The notes beneath the pieces were generated by a model. That model searched no databases. It had not been told where the DNA came from and saw only the letters and a list, made by a program, of their open reading frames with translations. A program made the translations under genes and the position numbers. Shown here piece by piece: positions 1 to 12,144 of a DNA stretch of 64,000 nt. Each line of letters opens with the position of its first letter. Position 1 is the first letter of the stretch. This DNA is from Enterobacter sp. BIGb0383 (GTDB taxonomy: Bacteria; Pseudomonadota; Gammaproteobacteria; Enterobacterales; Enterobacteriaceae): contig NZ_RJKQ01000001.1 in assembly GCF_003751845.1 (NCBI RefSeq), positions 992,001 to 1,056,000 of the forward strand, given 5' to 3'.

Positions 1-517
1 TGATTGGGACACCGGAACGGGCTGTGAGTTCCGTAATTAATTTCAGTCCTTTTTCTGCACTGGCCTGCTGGCCGGAGGTTAATATCCTCGCCACGCCCAG
101 TTCAGCAAGGTTATCAAAGGCCTGCTGCGGATCGGCGCACATATCAAATGCGCGATGAAAAGTGACCGCCATTCCCCCGGCCGCAGTCATAATCTGCCGC
201 ATCCTCGGCATATCGACTTCGCCATCCTGATTCAGCACGCCGGTGACCAGACCGGGAAACCCCAGCGCCCTGACGTGACGAATATCTTCCAGAATGGCGG
301 TAAATTCGCTGTGGCTGTAAAAAAAATCGCCGCCGCGAGGCCGTATAATCGGGTGTACCGGGATAGTGACCGTTTCTCGCGTCGCCTGCAGTACCCCGGT
401 GGAGGGCGTCAGCCCGCCCTCTTTGGGCGCGGCGCAGAGTTCAATCCTGTCCGCACCATTCTGCTGTGCAGTCAGCGCGCTCTCGGTGCTATAACAGCAA
501 ATTTCCAGCAGCGTCAT
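1..517 (-). CDS. cutC: CutC family protein (3' part outside window)
   Basis: The visible N-terminal 172 residues read [10 protein letters not shown]... and match E. coli CutC closely, including the [10 protein letters not shown]-type segment near residue 20, the [11 protein letters not shown] motif and the VTFHRAFD motif. CutC is a cytoplasmic TIM-barrel protein once linked to copper tolerance; in E. coli much of that phenotype was traced to the MicL sRNA made from the end of cutC, a part that lies beyond this window. The ATG at 515-517 follows an AAGGAG ribosome site that overlaps the yecM stop, so yecM and cutC are coupled with an 11-base gap. The C-terminus is cut by the window edge. Confidence 0.95.
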   Translation of the reverse strand, partial: MTLLEICCYSTESALTAQQNGADRIELCAAPKEGGLTPSTGVLQATRETVTIPVHPIIRPRGGDFFYSHSEFTAILEDIRHVRALGFPGLVTGVLNQDGEVDMPRMRQIMTAAGGMAVTFHRAFDMCADPQQAFDNLAELGVARILTSGQQASAEKGLKLITELTARSGVPI

Positions 518-528
518 CGCGTTTCTCC

Positions 529-1089
529 TTAACGTTCGCTGGCGACGATAGCCTCAATCGACCAGGGGTGGAATTTCAGGGTAACCTTGCCGTCGGTAAC
601 CGCCAGCGTCGGGTTCGGCAGACGCTCGCGTTCGCCGCGTGGGGAGCTGGTTTTCACCGCAATCCCCGGCTGGCTCAGTCCTTCATCGCTGAGCAGCGCC
701 AGCGCACGCGCATTCAGGGTTTCCGGCTCGCCAGGCAGCACGATCTCAATATGCTCCCAGCCTTCATGAGGATAGCGCTTTTCTCCCGGCCAGGGCAGTT
801 CGACCACGCTAAACCGCCAGTGGGCGACGCACACCGGCTGATGCAATTTAAACAGGCAGATAGGACGACCGTTGATCGTATTTTCCGACAGCAGTTCGCC
901 GCACTGCTCCAGACCCTGACGCCAGCGCTCGGCGGTGGCGTTTTGATGACAGCGCAGGGAGATATGGTCGGCGTCAAGAGGCGCAATATCCAGCCCCAGT
1001 CTTTCGACCAGGGCGTGCAACGCCTCACTGAAACGGGGAAGATCCGCCGCAATATCCTGAAGTGAGTCAATGTTCTGCCAGTCGGTCAT
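529..1089 (-). CDS. yecM: YecM family protein
   Basis: This 186-residue protein matches E. coli YecM (about 188 residues) along its length: [17 protein letters not shown] near residue 40, [18 protein letters not shown] in the middle and KFHPWSIE near the end. The family has a vicinal-oxygen-chelate-like fold with putative metal ligands, but its substrate is not established. An open frame extends upstream to 1236, but similarity begins at the ATG at 1087-1089, so I use that start. It is transcribed away from argS and shares a short intergenic space with it. It precedes cutC in the same transcript. Confidence 0.93.
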   Translation of the reverse strand: MTDWQNIDSLQDIAADLPRFSEALHALVERLGLDIAPLDADHISLRCHQNATAERWRQGLEQCGELLSENTINGRPICLFKLHQPVCVAHWRFSVVELPWPGEKRYPHEGWEHIEIVLPGEPETLNARALALLSDEGLSQPGIAVKTSSPRGERERLPNPTLAVTDGKVTLKFHPWSIEAIVASER

Positions 1090-1219
1090 GATTCGGTCTC
1101 TGCTCGTCAATGAAGGGGCTAATCTACCCTGGTGCGTCCGGGCAACCAACCGCTGAGCGCACGACGGGTTATTTTCTCTCCAGTGGAACAGCGCAACCCG
1201 GCACAGAGCGGCCCCGGTG

Positions 1220-1248
1220 CTGACGCCATCGGGCAAATGCAGTATACT
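1220..1248 (+). promoter_or_regulatory. Predicted sigma-70 promoter of argS
   Basis: A CTGACG box at 1220-1225 is followed after 17 bases by TATACT at 1243-1248, about 78 bases ahead of the argS start. Spacing and hexamers fit a vegetative promoter. This is read from sequence only. Confidence 0.6.
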
Positions 1249-1325
1249 CCCGCCTTAATTTATCCACACCCTGGCGCCGCACCAGCCTTTATCTTGCTGC
1301 TGCGCCATTAAAGTAAGGTATTCCG

Positions 1326-3059
1326 GTGAACATTCAGGCTCTTCTCTCAGCAAAAGTCAGTCAGGCCATGATTGCGGCGGGTGCACCCGCCGATTGCGAA
1401 CCTCAGGTTCGTCAGTCCGCGAAAGTACAGTTTGGCGATTATCAGGCCAACGGCATGATGGCGGTGGCGAAACAACTGCGCATGGCCCCGCGACAGCTTG
1501 CAGAGCAGGTCCTGACCCATCTTGACCTCAGCGGCATTGCCAGCAAGATTGAGATCGCCGGTCCGGGTTTTATTAATATCTTCCTTGAGCCAGCCTTCCT
1601 GGCGGAACACGTCACCGCAGCGCTTAAATCAGAGCGTCTTGGCATTACACTGCCCGCACAGCAGACCATTGTGGTCGACTACTCCGCCCCTAACGTGGCC
1701 AAAGAGATGCACGTAGGTCACCTGCGCTCGACCATTATCGGCGACGCAGCGGTACGCACCCAGGAGCTCCTTGGCCACAAGTTGATCCGCGCTAACCACG
1801 TCGGCGACTGGGGCACCCAGTTCGGAATGCTGATCGCGTACCTGGAGAAACAGCAGCAGAACAACGCCGGTGAAATGGCCCTCGCTGACCTGGAAGTGTT
1901 CTACCGCGAAGCCAAAAAACACTACGACGAAGACGAAGCCTTTGCCGAACGCGCGCGTGGTTACGTCGTGAAATTGCAGGGCGGAGACGAATACTGCCGC
2001 GAGATGTGGCGCAAGCTGGTCGATATCACCATGGCCCAGAACCAGGCGACCTATGAGCGCCTGAACGTCACCCTGACCCGCAAAGACGTCATGGGTGAAA
2101 GCCTCTATAACCCGATGCTGCCGGGCATCGTTGCCGATCTGAAAGCCAAAGGTCTGGCGGTAGAGAGCGAAGGCGCGACCGTGGTCTTCCTTGACGAATT
2201 CAAAAACAAAGAAGGCGAGCCGATGGGCGTCATCATCCAGAAAAAGGATGGCGGCTATCTGTACACCACGACCGATATTGCCTGTGCGAAATACCGTCAT
2301 GAGACGCTGCATGCGGACCGTGTGCTCTACTATATCGACTCCCGTCAGCACCAGCACCTGATGCAGGCCTGGACCATCGTGCGTAAAGCGGGCTATATCC
2401 CGGAAGCCATGAAGCTGGAACACCATATGTTCGGCATGATGCTGGGTAAAGACGGTAAGCCGTTCAAAACCCGCGCCGGTGGCACCGTGAAGCTCTCCGA
2501 TCTGCTGGACGAAGCGCTGGAACGCGCCCGCGTGCTGGTGGCGGAGAAGAACCCGGATATGCCCGCCGACGAGCTGCAGAAGCTGGCGAACGCCGTGGGC
2601 ATTGGCGCGGTGAAATATGCCGATCTGTCGAAAAGCCGCACCACGGACTACGTCTTCGACTGGGACAATATGCTGGCCTTCGAGGGCAATACCGCGCCTT
2701 ATATGCAGTATGCCTATACCCGCGTGCTGTCCGTCTTCCGTAAAGCCGACATTGACGAGAGCACCCTGATCAATGCCAATGTGATCCTTACCGAAGATCG
2801 TGAAGCGCAGCTGGCCGCCCGTCTGCTGCAGTTCGAAGAGACCCTGACCGTAGTGGCTCGCGACGGTACGCCGCATGTAATGTGTGCTTATCTGTACGAA
2901 CTGGCCGGTCTGTTCTCCGGCTTCTACGAGCACTGCCCTATCCTCAGCGCCGAAAGCGAAGAGGTGCGCAACAGCCGCCTGAAACTGGCGCTGCTGACGG
3001 CGAAAACACTGAAGATGGGTCTGGATACCCTGGGTATCGAAACCGTCGAGCGGATGTAA
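1326..3059 (+). CDS. argS: Arginyl-tRNA synthetase
   Basis: This 577-residue class I aminoacyl-tRNA synthetase charges tRNA-Arg with arginine in the cytoplasm. The N-terminal Add-1 domain is followed by the HVGHLRST form of the HIGH motif near residue 130 and by the [14 protein letters not shown] segment, the family's degenerate KMSKS region, near residue 380. The C-terminal helical anticodon-binding domain ends LGIETVERM as in E. coli. Length equals the E. coli enzyme. The start is GTG at 1326-1328, as in E. coli, giving MNIQALLS. It is a single-gene unit closed by terminators. Confidence 0.99.
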   Translation: MNIQALLSAKVSQAMIAAGAPADCEPQVRQSAKVQFGDYQANGMMAVAKQLRMAPRQLAEQVLTHLDLSGIASKIEIAGPGFINIFLEPAFLAEHVTAALKSERLGITLPAQQTIVVDYSAPNVAKEMHVGHLRSTIIGDAAVRTQELLGHKLIRANHVGDWGTQFGMLIAYLEKQQQNNAGEMALADLEVFYREAKKHYDEDEAFAERARGYVVKLQGGDEYCREMWRKLVDITMAQNQATYERLNVTLTRKDVMGESLYNPMLPGIVADLKAKGLAVESEGATVVFLDEFKNKEGEPMGVIIQKKDGGYLYTTTDIACAKYRHETLHADRVLYYIDSRQHQHLMQAWTIVRKAGYIPEAMKLEHHMFGMMLGKDGKPFKTRAGGTVKLSDLLDEALERARVLVAEKNPDMPADELQKLANAVGIGAVKYADLSKSRTTDYVFDWDNMLAFEGNTAPYMQYAYTRVLSVFRKADIDESTLINANVILTEDREAQLAARLLQFEETLTVVARDGTPHVMCAYLYELAGLFSGFYEHCPILSAESEEVRNSRLKLALLTAKTLKMGLDTLGIETVERM

Positions 3060-3062
3060 TAA

Positions 3063-3127
3063 CAAGGCCCCGGTGACTCACCGGGGCCTTGTCAGAAACG
3101 AGGGCGGGATTATCCCGCCCTTTTTTT
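3063..3127. terminator. Tandem hairpins, argS / rhiN convergent terminator
   Basis: Two strong inverted repeats lie between the convergent stops. The first (3063-3091) has a CAAGGCCCCGG arm. The second (3101-3121, arm AGGGCGGGAT) is followed by eight T on the plus strand, a canonical intrinsic terminator for argS. The same structures could stop transcripts from the minus-strand rhi operon. Confidence 0.85.
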
Positions 3128-3128
3128 A

Positions 3129-4268
3129 TCAGAAATATTTCCGCAGATACTCTGTCAGACACAGCATTGCCATCGCCTGACCGTAGGGCATGGAGGTGCG
3201 CGGGATCTGACGGTAAAACTCCAGATCGCTGCCCATCCCGGTACCGAACGATACCTGCAGCAGTTCGCCCTCCGGCGAAATATTCTGCACGACCGCTTTA
3301 ATCGCCTTTTCCGCCACCGGCACATACTGCGGGTCGACATAGCGCATCCGTAACGCCTTGAGGATCCCGTAGGCAAAGCCCGCGGTGGCCGAGGCTTCCA
3401 GGTAGGAGTTCGGATCGTCCAGCAGCGTATGCCAGAGTCCGCTCTCATCCTGACACGTCGCCAGCGCGGCGATCTGCGCGTTCAGCACCTGTACCAGATA
3501 GCGACGCACGGCGCTGTTTTCCGGCAGATCGACCAGCTCAAGGAAGTCCGGGATAACGATGGTCAGCCAACTGTTGCCACGCGCCCAGCGGGCGTGGGCA
3601 AAGTTATGCTTGCCGTCGTAGTTCCAGCCGTGGAACCACAGCCCGGTTTCCCTGTCCATCAGGTTCTGCACGTGCAGCAGGAACTGATAGGTCGCCTCTT
3701 CCACATAGTCCGGACGGTTAAGCAGTTTGCCGATTTTGGCCAGCGGCAGCACGGTCATCATCAGGGTATCGTCCCACATCTGCTGGTGGTTCTCTTCCGC
3801 CAGGGTGATGTGCTGCATACCGCCATGCTCGGTGCGCGGCATCTCATGCATCGCCCACTCCGCCCAGGTTTCCAGCCACGGCAGGTATGCCGGGTTACCG
3901 GTCTCTTCGTAACGGTACGCCAGGGTCAGGAACGGCGCCATGGTATTGACGTTTTTGGTGGTGGCCCCTTCCGCAAAGCGGTCGGTGAACCAGCCATCAA
4001 TAGTGTCGCGCATGGTGTTATCCCCGGTCTGGCGATAATACTGATACATGCCGTACAGCCCGATACCGTGGGTCCATTCCCAGCCGGCCCAGCCTTTGGT
4101 GTCGATGACCCGCCCGTCGTCCAGTCGCAGTAGAAACTCACCGCTGTTATCGTGGATATTGACCAGGTTATGAGTCACTTTCTGGATCAATGTCTTTAGC
4201 TCGTCGCGCGCAATAAAGCGCTCGGGCTGACGAAGTAACGGGCTGTGTTTGACAGGCCAAACCTTCAT
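3129..4268 (-). CDS. rhiN: GH105 unsaturated rhamnogalacturonyl hydrolase (RhiN/YteR type)
   Basis: This 379-residue protein lacks a signal peptide and has the features of glycoside hydrolase family 105 (YteR, YesR, RhiN). WAGWEWTHGIGLYGMY lies near residue 60, MWDDTLMM near residue 165 carries the Asp equivalent to the catalytic Asp143 of YteR, and WARGNSW lies near residue 230. DESGLWHTLLDDP and SYLEASATAGFAYG follow near residue 275. The enzyme removes the unsaturated galacturonate left at the non-reducing end of rhamnogalacturonan fragments by lyases. It lies 4 bases downstream of the transporter gene, with its ribosome site inside that gene's end, so the two form one operon. The name follows the Dickeya rhiTN operon and is an inference. 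Confidence 0.85.
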   Translation of the reverse strand: MKVWPVKHSPLLRQPERFIARDELKTLIQKVTHNLVNIHDNSGEFLLRLDDGRVIDTKGWAGWEWTHGIGLYGMYQYYRQTGDNTMRDTIDGWFTDRFAEGATTKNVNTMAPFLTLAYRYEETGNPAYLPWLETWAEWAMHEMPRTEHGGMQHITLAEENHQQMWDDTLMMTVLPLAKIGKLLNRPDYVEEATYQFLLHVQNLMDRETGLWFHGWNYDGKHNFAHARWARGNSWLTIVIPDFLELVDLPENSAVRRYLVQVLNAQIAALATCQDESGLWHTLLDDPNSYLEASATAGFAYGILKALRMRYVDPQYVPVAEKAIKAVVQNISPEGELLQVSFGTGMGSDLEFYRQIPRTSMPYGQAMAMLCLTEYLRKYF

Positions 4269-4272
4269 AATA

Positions 4273-5856
4273 TTAACCTCTGTTATATGTCGAACTCAGT
4301 GAAACGGAATCTTTCAGCGGCGGAGCAGCCGGTTTGTTACGGTTGAGATAGCCGATATTGTTGTTGCCCCACAGGGATTCGTAAGGCATCCCCGCCAGCA
4401 TCTCTACCGTGGCGCGGGCTTCAGGCGTAATGCTCTCTGGCATCGCATGACCCGATTCGCGCATTTTCGCCGTCTCTTCGCGCAGGACGCTGTGCGTCTG
4501 CAGATTGAGCTTAAAGCGCAGGGAGACGAGGAAACCGCAGCACAGCACCACCACGGTGCCGAAGCACAGAATCATCATAATGGTGTGGCTGACTTCCGGC
4601 GGCTGGGTTTTCGCCCCGGAGACAAAGCCGGACATCTGCATCACGATCCCCACCAGCATCACCGCACCAGCCTGAGAAGCCTTGCGGGTCAGTGTCATGA
4701 TCCCGGCGAAGATCCCTTCGCGGCGCTGGCCGGTCACGACTTCATCCACATCGGCGATATAGGTGTAGGTATTCCACGGCACGTAGTTGATCCCACCGCG
4801 TCCCAGACCTGCAATCGCAGAAATCAGCAGCAGCAGCGCATAAATGTCGCTCATTCCGGCGTAGTACAGTGCCCCGTAGGAGAGCGCGCTGAGACCAAAC
4901 AGTACCACCACCATCCGGTAGGACGGAGCCGGTCCGAAGCGGATACAGAGCGGGATCATGGCGATAACCGCAATAAACTGGAAGATAGCCATCGTGCCCA
5001 GCAGGTTAGAGGCCATGGAGGCTTCCTGCATCAGCACAAACACCACGTAGTAGGTAAAGACGGCGTTGAACACGTCCTGGGCGATATAGCCCCCGAGGTA
5101 CATCCCCAGATGCTGACGGAAGATTTTAATCCGTAGCGTGGAGGTCAGCTCAACGTTAAGGCGCTTGAGGCTCTGTGTCAGCGTCAGACTCTTTTTCTCC
5201 TCTTCCGCACGCAGGGCCGCTTCGGTCCATTCAGAACGCGGACGTTCCCAGGTGAAGACCCAGACCAGGGTCAGCATAATGGCACACAGCACCGAGAACA
5301 CGAGGCTGGCGTAGAAGAAGGAGATGGCGTTTTCTTTACCGAAGTGGGTCAGCAGGACGCCCGGCAGGAAGGAAGCCAGAATCGCCGACATCTGCGCCAT
5401 AGAGATACGCGCGCCGGAGAATTTGGTTTTCTGCTTAAAGTCATCGGTCATTTCCGGCACCAGCGTTTCATACGGCACCAGAATCATGGTGTAGACGATA
5501 TCAAACACCAGATACGTCAGCAGGTAATACCAGAAGCCCATATCTCCGACCCACATCAGCGAGTAGCTGAATACGCAGGGAATACCGAGCAGAATAAAGA
5601 ATTTTCGGCGGCCAAAACGCTTGCCAAGCCAGGTGGTACCGAAGTTATCCGTCAGGAAGCCCATTAATGGACTGACGACGGCATCGAGAACCCTTGCCGC
5701 AGCAAAGATAAAGGTCGCTTCTATCGGCGACAGGCCGCAGAAGGTGGTGTAGAAGTACAGAAGCCATGCAGCCGTGAGCGCGGTGGTACCGGCTCCCAGA
5801 AAATCCCCCGACCCGTAGGCAAGGTAGTTAGCCAATCCTATTTTACGTGTTTTCAT
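4273..5856 (-). CDS. rhiT: GPH-family cation symporter, rhamnogalacturonide uptake (RhiT type)
   Basis: This 527-residue, roughly 12-helix carrier belongs to the glycoside-pentoside-hexuronide symporter family of the major facilitator superfamily. The N-terminus reads GLANYLAYGSGDFLG, and DNFGTTWLGKRFGRRKFF near residue 70 is the family's first cytoplasmic loop. GLGRGGINYVPWNTYTYIADVDE lies near residue 355. The C-terminal tail of about 70 residues is cytoplasmic and low in hydrophobicity. It is the first gene of an operon with the GH105 hydrolase, which makes rhamnogalacturonides or unsaturated oligogalacturonides the likely cargo. The start is ATG at 5854-5856. Confidence 0.85.
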   Translation of the reverse strand: MKTRKIGLANYLAYGSGDFLGAGTTALTAAWLLYFYTTFCGLSPIEATFIFAAARVLDAVVSPLMGFLTDNFGTTWLGKRFGRRKFFILLGIPCVFSYSLMWVGDMGFWYYLLTYLVFDIVYTMILVPYETLVPEMTDDFKQKTKFSGARISMAQMSAILASFLPGVLLTHFGKENAISFFYASLVFSVLCAIMLTLVWVFTWERPRSEWTEAALRAEEEKKSLTLTQSLKRLNVELTSTLRIKIFRQHLGMYLGGYIAQDVFNAVFTYYVVFVLMQEASMASNLLGTMAIFQFIAVIAMIPLCIRFGPAPSYRMVVVLFGLSALSYGALYYAGMSDIYALLLLISAIAGLGRGGINYVPWNTYTYIADVDEVVTGQRREGIFAGIMTLTRKASQAGAVMLVGIVMQMSGFVSGAKTQPPEVSHTIMMILCFGTVVVLCCGFLVSLRFKLNLQTHSVLREETAKMRESGHAMPESITPEARATVEMLAGMPYESLWGNNNIGYLNRNKPAAPPLKDSVSLSSTYNRG

Positions 5857-6025
5857 CGCCGTAAACCCTGTTTCTTTTTAGGAGACCCCCGGCAATCTGG
5901 CGTCGCCAGAGGGAGTACTTACACGGCTACAGTAAAAGTATGCGGGAAGGGATACCTTTTCGTTTCTGCCATCGGATTAGCCTTGATGGCAAAAACGCAA
6001 AGAGTTGTGGCACGCGCGTCACTGA

Positions 6026-6054
6026 TTTATAAAACAGCGTTTCTTGTGTATCAA
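6026..6054 (-). promoter_or_regulatory. Predicted promoter of the rhiT-rhiN operon
   Basis: On the minus strand TTGATA (6049-6054) and TATAAA (6026-6031) are separated by 17 bases, leaving a leader of about 165 bases. In Dickeya rhiTN is controlled by KdgR and RhaS. I could not identify a convincing KdgR or RhaS box here. A 10-bp stem at 6077-6086/6094-6103, with an A/T-rich loop, lies just upstream and may be the weak end of flhE transcription. Confidence 0.5.
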
Positions 6055-6125
6055 AAGAGGGGTGCGATTTTGCGAGCCAGCCTTCAAAAAAACTGAAGAC
6101 TGGTGAAAAGAGAGGCAGTTATAGC

Positions 6126-6523
6126 TTATTTATAGTTCACAATAACCCGGTTACTGAGCACCTGTAGCGGAGGATAGAGCCGTCCGCTGCCGGGCACGTC
6201 CCAGACGAAACGCATCGGCTCGATGGCCGGAATGCCGGAAAAGGCGCGGGTTGAACCGCTTTCGGCATCCAGCTCAACGCACTGGCTTTGCGAACAGAGG
6301 CGCACCAGCAGATTGGCCGGCGTCGGGCCAACCAGTTTATAGTCCCACTGCACCACCGTGACCAGACCGTTAACCGGCTGCGGCGGTGACAGGGGTGACG
6401 ATGACGCAGCCACGCCCCGGTTTTGCATAATCACGCCGACGCTGCTCGCCATCCAGGCACCCTCACCTGCCGCATTCACCAGCAGCGGCATCAGCACGAT
6501 GATTCCCGCAAGCCAGCGACGCA

Positions 6524-6524
<1 letters not shown>
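6126..6524 (-). CDS. flhE: Flagellar periplasmic protein FlhE
   Basis: This 132-residue protein has a cleavable signal peptide (MRRWLAGIIVLMPLLVNA-AGEG), followed by the FlhE core: GVAASSSPL, PPQPVNG, LVRLCSQSQCVELD and a C-terminal SNRVIVNYK. FlhE acts in the periplasm of Enterobacteriaceae and limits proton leakage through the flagellar export apparatus. Its ATG overlaps the flhA stop by one base (TAATG), so translation is coupled. It is the last gene of flhB-flhA-flhE. Confidence 0.95.
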
Positions 6525-8594
<2,070 letters not shown>

Positions 8595-8602
<8 letters not shown>

Positions 8603-9743
8603 CGGTGTCCTTCTCATTCATAAAATCCAGCGCCTCTGGCACCGGAAGATTGTCAGGTTTTTTCGGTTGCTGTCCGCCAGCAAGACGCCAGCGTTTAAGC
8701 TGCCATACCCAGGCCAGCACCTCGGCCACCGCTGCGTACAGCTGGCCGGGGATCTGCTGACCAATTTCAGCATGACGGTAAAGCGCACGCGCCAGCGGCG
8801 GTGCTTCAAGAATCGGTACCCGATTTTCGGTCCCGACTTCACGAATACGCAGGGCGATAAGACCGGCCCCTTTTGCCACCACCCGTGGCGCACTCATTTT
8901 GTTTTCGTCGTATTTCAGCGCGACCGAGTAGTGCGTCGGGTTGGTAACGATAACGTCCGCGGTCGGCACATCCGTCATCATCCGTCGGCGTGCCGCTGCG
9001 CGCTGCATCTGGCGAATACGCTGCTTAACATGCGGATCGCCTTCATTATTTTTGTACTCGTCGCGGATATCCTGCCGAGACATGCGTAATTTTTTGATAT
9101 GGCTGTGGATCTGCCAGAATACGTCGAAACCGACCATCGGGATTATTCCCAGGGTCACCAGCAGCGCGCAGAGCCCGACAATGTCGAGGGCGTTACCCAT
9201 TGCCGTAAAGGGCGATTCGCTGATAAGGCGCATCATATCCGGCCAGTGATGCCACAGATAAAAACCGGCGACGCTGCCAAGCAGGACCGTTTTAAGGATC
9301 GCCTTCAGCAATTCCGCGGCGGTTTGCGCCGAGAACATGCGCTTAATCCCCGGCAGCGGATTCAGTTTATCCAGCTTTAAGGCCAGGGATTTCGTGCTGA
9401 AAATCAGTCCGCCCAGCATCACCGGAGCGACCAGGGCGACAATCATCACGCCGGTTATCAGCGGCAGCAGCGCAAACAGCGCCTCTTTAATCAGCAGAAT
9501 AATCTGCCCGAGGATAACTTTCGGATCGTTAACGATGCTGTGGTCAAAACGCAGCCCGCCCGACAACAGCGCCGCCAGCCGATTCGCCAGCGATGCCCCC
9601 CCGAGCCAGATCACGCTCACGCCGACCAGCAGCGACAGCAACGACGTCAGCTCTTTCGATCGGGGGATCTGCCCGTCTTCCCTCGCCTTATCTAGTTTGT
9701 GGGGTGTGGGGGCTTCTGTTTTATCGTCGTTGTCTTCTGCCAC
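8595..9743 (-). CDS. flhB: Flagellar export switch protein FlhB
   Basis: FlhB anchors the flagellar type III export apparatus and switches substrate specificity from rod/hook to filament. The protein of about 382 residues begins AEDNDDKTEAPTPHKLDKAREDGQIPRS, has four transmembrane helices, and carries the autocleavage motif NPTH in TADVIVTNPTHYSVAL. I prefer the GTG at 9741-9743 because the homologous N-terminus starts there; a TTG three codons upstream is possible. It is the first gene of flhBAE, a class II flagellar operon. The space of about 240 bases upstream separates it from a prolyl oligopeptidase gene rather than from cheZ as in E. coli. Confidence 0.96.
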
Positions 9744-9984
9744 AGCGAGCAATCCGCGTCTAAATATCTACGCGTATCATGCCAGCCAGGGCGTTGGCTA
9801 ATGAAAGGATTACAGTGAGATTTGTACGCTTATTTTGCTTTTAACTAATTTGACATTGGGTTACATCAATCTGCGACGCGTCTCGAGCATTCATATCTTT
9901 ACCCACGGTTCAGATAGAAACCCTCCTGAACGCTATGCCAGGTCTGTTCGTTAAGTGACAGGAAACCTGCAAATGATGCAGCTT

Positions 9985-12111
9985 TCACTTTTCAGGAAAA
10001 GGGAGACCAGTTTTCCAGATAAAGAAACTTACCGTGTCGACGAATTTTGAATCGGCTTCTGCATAGGTGGCGGCATTGTGTCCTCCCTGACGGTAAGCCA
10101 ACACCAGCACATTTCGCGGCGAGTTTATCGCCTGTAACCGGGCGGCAAATTTAGCTGTTTGCCAGGGGGGGACGCGCGGGTCCTGCAGGCCTACCGTTAA
10201 CAAGACGGGAGGATAACGTTTCCCAGGCTCCAGATGCTGATAAGCATCTATTTTCAATAAATTCTGCCTGCCTGACAGTGTCAACGGTGAGCCGAGCTCT
10301 TCATAGTTCATCACCCCTATTGGAATTTTATCCAGTCGACTGGTGTTAAGCATTCCGACGTCTATCGCTACAGCAGAAAATAGTTCCGGGCGACGGGTCA
10401 GAGCCATACCCATGATAATTCCACCGGCGCTCTCACCGCTGATCACAAGTTTTGACGGAGATGTATAGTGATTATCGATAAGATATTCAGCACATTGAAT
10501 AAAATCTGTTATGGAATTTTCTTTCTTATTCGCTCTTCCTCCTTCGTGCCATGCTGGCCCCAGCTCACCGCCTCCGCGTACATGCGCAATAGCAAGAGTG
10601 CCGCCCTGTTCAAGCCAGAGCAGACGGGACAGATCGAATACAGGAAACGTACTCACGCCATAAGCACCATAAGCCGTCAACCAGGTGGGTGTCGTACCAT
10701 TGCGCTTAATCCCTTTACGGTAAATCAAGGTAAGCGGGATACGAACATTTTCTGTTGTGGTTACCCATTTTTCATCCGCCACATAGTCTGCCAGCGGCTG
10801 GTTTATCGGCGGTATTAATCCTGTATTTTGGATAACATTATCCACAGGCTGATAATGATAAATAACGGGGGACTTAAGCCACCCCTGGCGGGTGAAGAGA
10901 ATTTTCTGACTATCGATGCTGGCGAATATAGCACTCACCTCTTCATCTGAGGGGACAGGTATTGCCTGGCGTTTATTTATGTCAGATAACGGGATACGCA
11001 TGAATTTGCTGTTGCCGGTGTCATGATAGACCACATAGAGTGAATCACGGCTGATACTTAACTGTGTTAGCTCTCCATTCGACCAACTCATCACTGTCTC
11101 CCGGGGATATGTTGGTACAGTCAGATCGACTCGGGAGATATTATAACCTGATGAAGAATTATAACTTGCCAGATAAATCCATCTATCGGAATAGACAAAG
11201 GCAGAGACATTTTCCTCGGCGCCAACGAGTTTCGTCCATTTGAGCCTGCTATTATCATCAACGTGTTTTTTAGCGGAGAAAATATACCCACCATAACCGC
11301 TAATTGATTTTGAAAAGTAAACAATAAGGTATTCAGAATCAGGAGATGAGTACAGATTAACGTTTTCACATGATTTTTGCGCGAGTTCTGGAATAGCACG
11401 CCAGTCAAAAGTCATAACATCTCTGTAGCGCCCTAAATGATGAAGGTAGACCATGCCACAGGTTTGTCGGCCTGAGGCCGGAGTGGTGGCGTTGAGACTG
11501 TAATAAAATGACTGATTATCAGCGGCCCAGACAACATTAGGGTAGCGAACGGCGGGGATGCGATCGTCTAATACGACGTTATCAGCAACCCTGACAACCC
11601 TGATTTCAGTGCTTTCCATCCCATTTTTCGAGAGTCCAAACGCCACGAAGCGACCATCATGGGATGGGATAAAAAAATTAATCCCATAGCCAACAGGAGG
11701 ATCGATTATCACCCGTTCAGGCTTTCTCTTTTGTTTCACAAACAATCGCAGATAGGGATATTCGGTGGTTGAGCGCAGATAAAAACGATTCTCTCCTGCA
11801 TCATAAATATCAGAAATAGTAGGGGCCGTATTCGCTAACTCGCTCAACCTTTCTGCCAGCACATTTCTCCAGGGAAGAGCATGAAGTATGTTCGTCGCCT
11901 GACCTGAGCGTTTGCTTAACCAGCGTGCGGTCTCATGGGGGTTGGTTTCCATCCAGCGATAAGGGTCCATGTTGTCTCCATAACTCTTTTCGTTAGCATG
12001 CGCAAAAAAGAGACAGCCAGACAAAGCGAGGGTACCCATAAATACCAGCTTACTGACGCATTTTATTATCCGTATCAGGCGATCATCAAAAGTCAGCTCC
12101 TGTGACAACAT
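9985..12111 (-). CDS. Exported S9-family prolyl oligopeptidase
   Basis: This 708-residue protein combines an N-terminal seven-bladed propeller region (about residues 90-430, after a DPYRWME motif typical of S9A enzymes) with a C-terminal alpha/beta hydrolase domain. The catalytic triad is visible: Ser561 in GESAGG, Asp644 in LQDPRVPPWQ and His678 in GGHN; HVRGGGELG is the oxyanion region. The N-terminus has basic residues, a hydrophobic stretch and LALSGC, which could be a lipobox (Cys33) or part of a type I signal ending at AHA. Such enzymes cut after proline in short peptides. The ATG at 12109-12111 follows AGGGAG. It sits between cheZ and flhB, where E. coli has no gene; whether it serves motility is unknown. 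Confidence 0.85.
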   Translation of the reverse strand: MLSQELTFDDRLIRIIKCVSKLVFMGTLALSGCLFFAHANEKSYGDNMDPYRWMETNPHETARWLSKRSGQATNILHALPWRNVLAERLSELANTAPTISDIYDAGENRFYLRSTTEYPYLRLFVKQKRKPERVIIDPPVGYGINFFIPSHDGRFVAFGLSKNGMESTEIRVVRVADNVVLDDRIPAVRYPNVVWAADNQSFYYSLNATTPASGRQTCGMVYLHHLGRYRDVMTFDWRAIPELAQKSCENVNLYSSPDSEYLIVYFSKSISGYGGYIFSAKKHVDDNSRLKWTKLVGAEENVSAFVYSDRWIYLASYNSSSGYNISRVDLTVPTYPRETVMSWSNGELTQLSISRDSLYVVYHDTGNSKFMRIPLSDINKRQAIPVPSDEEVSAIFASIDSQKILFTRQGWLKSPVIYHYQPVDNVIQNTGLIPPINQPLADYVADEKWVTTTENVRIPLTLIYRKGIKRNGTTPTWLTAYGAYGVSTFPVFDLSRLLWLEQGGTLAIAHVRGGGELGPAWHEGGRANKKENSITDFIQCAEYLIDNHYTSPSKLVISGESAGGIIMGMALTRRPELFSAVAIDVGMLNTSRLDKIPIGVMNYEELGSPLTLSGRQNLLKIDAYQHLEPGKRYPPVLLTVGLQDPRVPPWQTAKFAARLQAINSPRNVLVLAYRQGGHNAATYAEADSKFVDTVSFFIWKTGLPFPEK

Positions 12112-12144
12112 ATCAACTCCCTGAATTATCAATGGGCAATCGCT

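Noticed and set aside
1629-3065. 478-codon open frame on the minus strand opposite argS
   Set aside because: It lies fully inside the well-supported argS gene, has no recognisable domain and has the His/Gln/Val-rich look of an antisense shadow.
6010-6035. CRP-like sequence near the rhiT promoter (TGTGGCACGCGCGTCACT)
   Set aside because: The half-sites are one base off the required spacing and only one half matches well.
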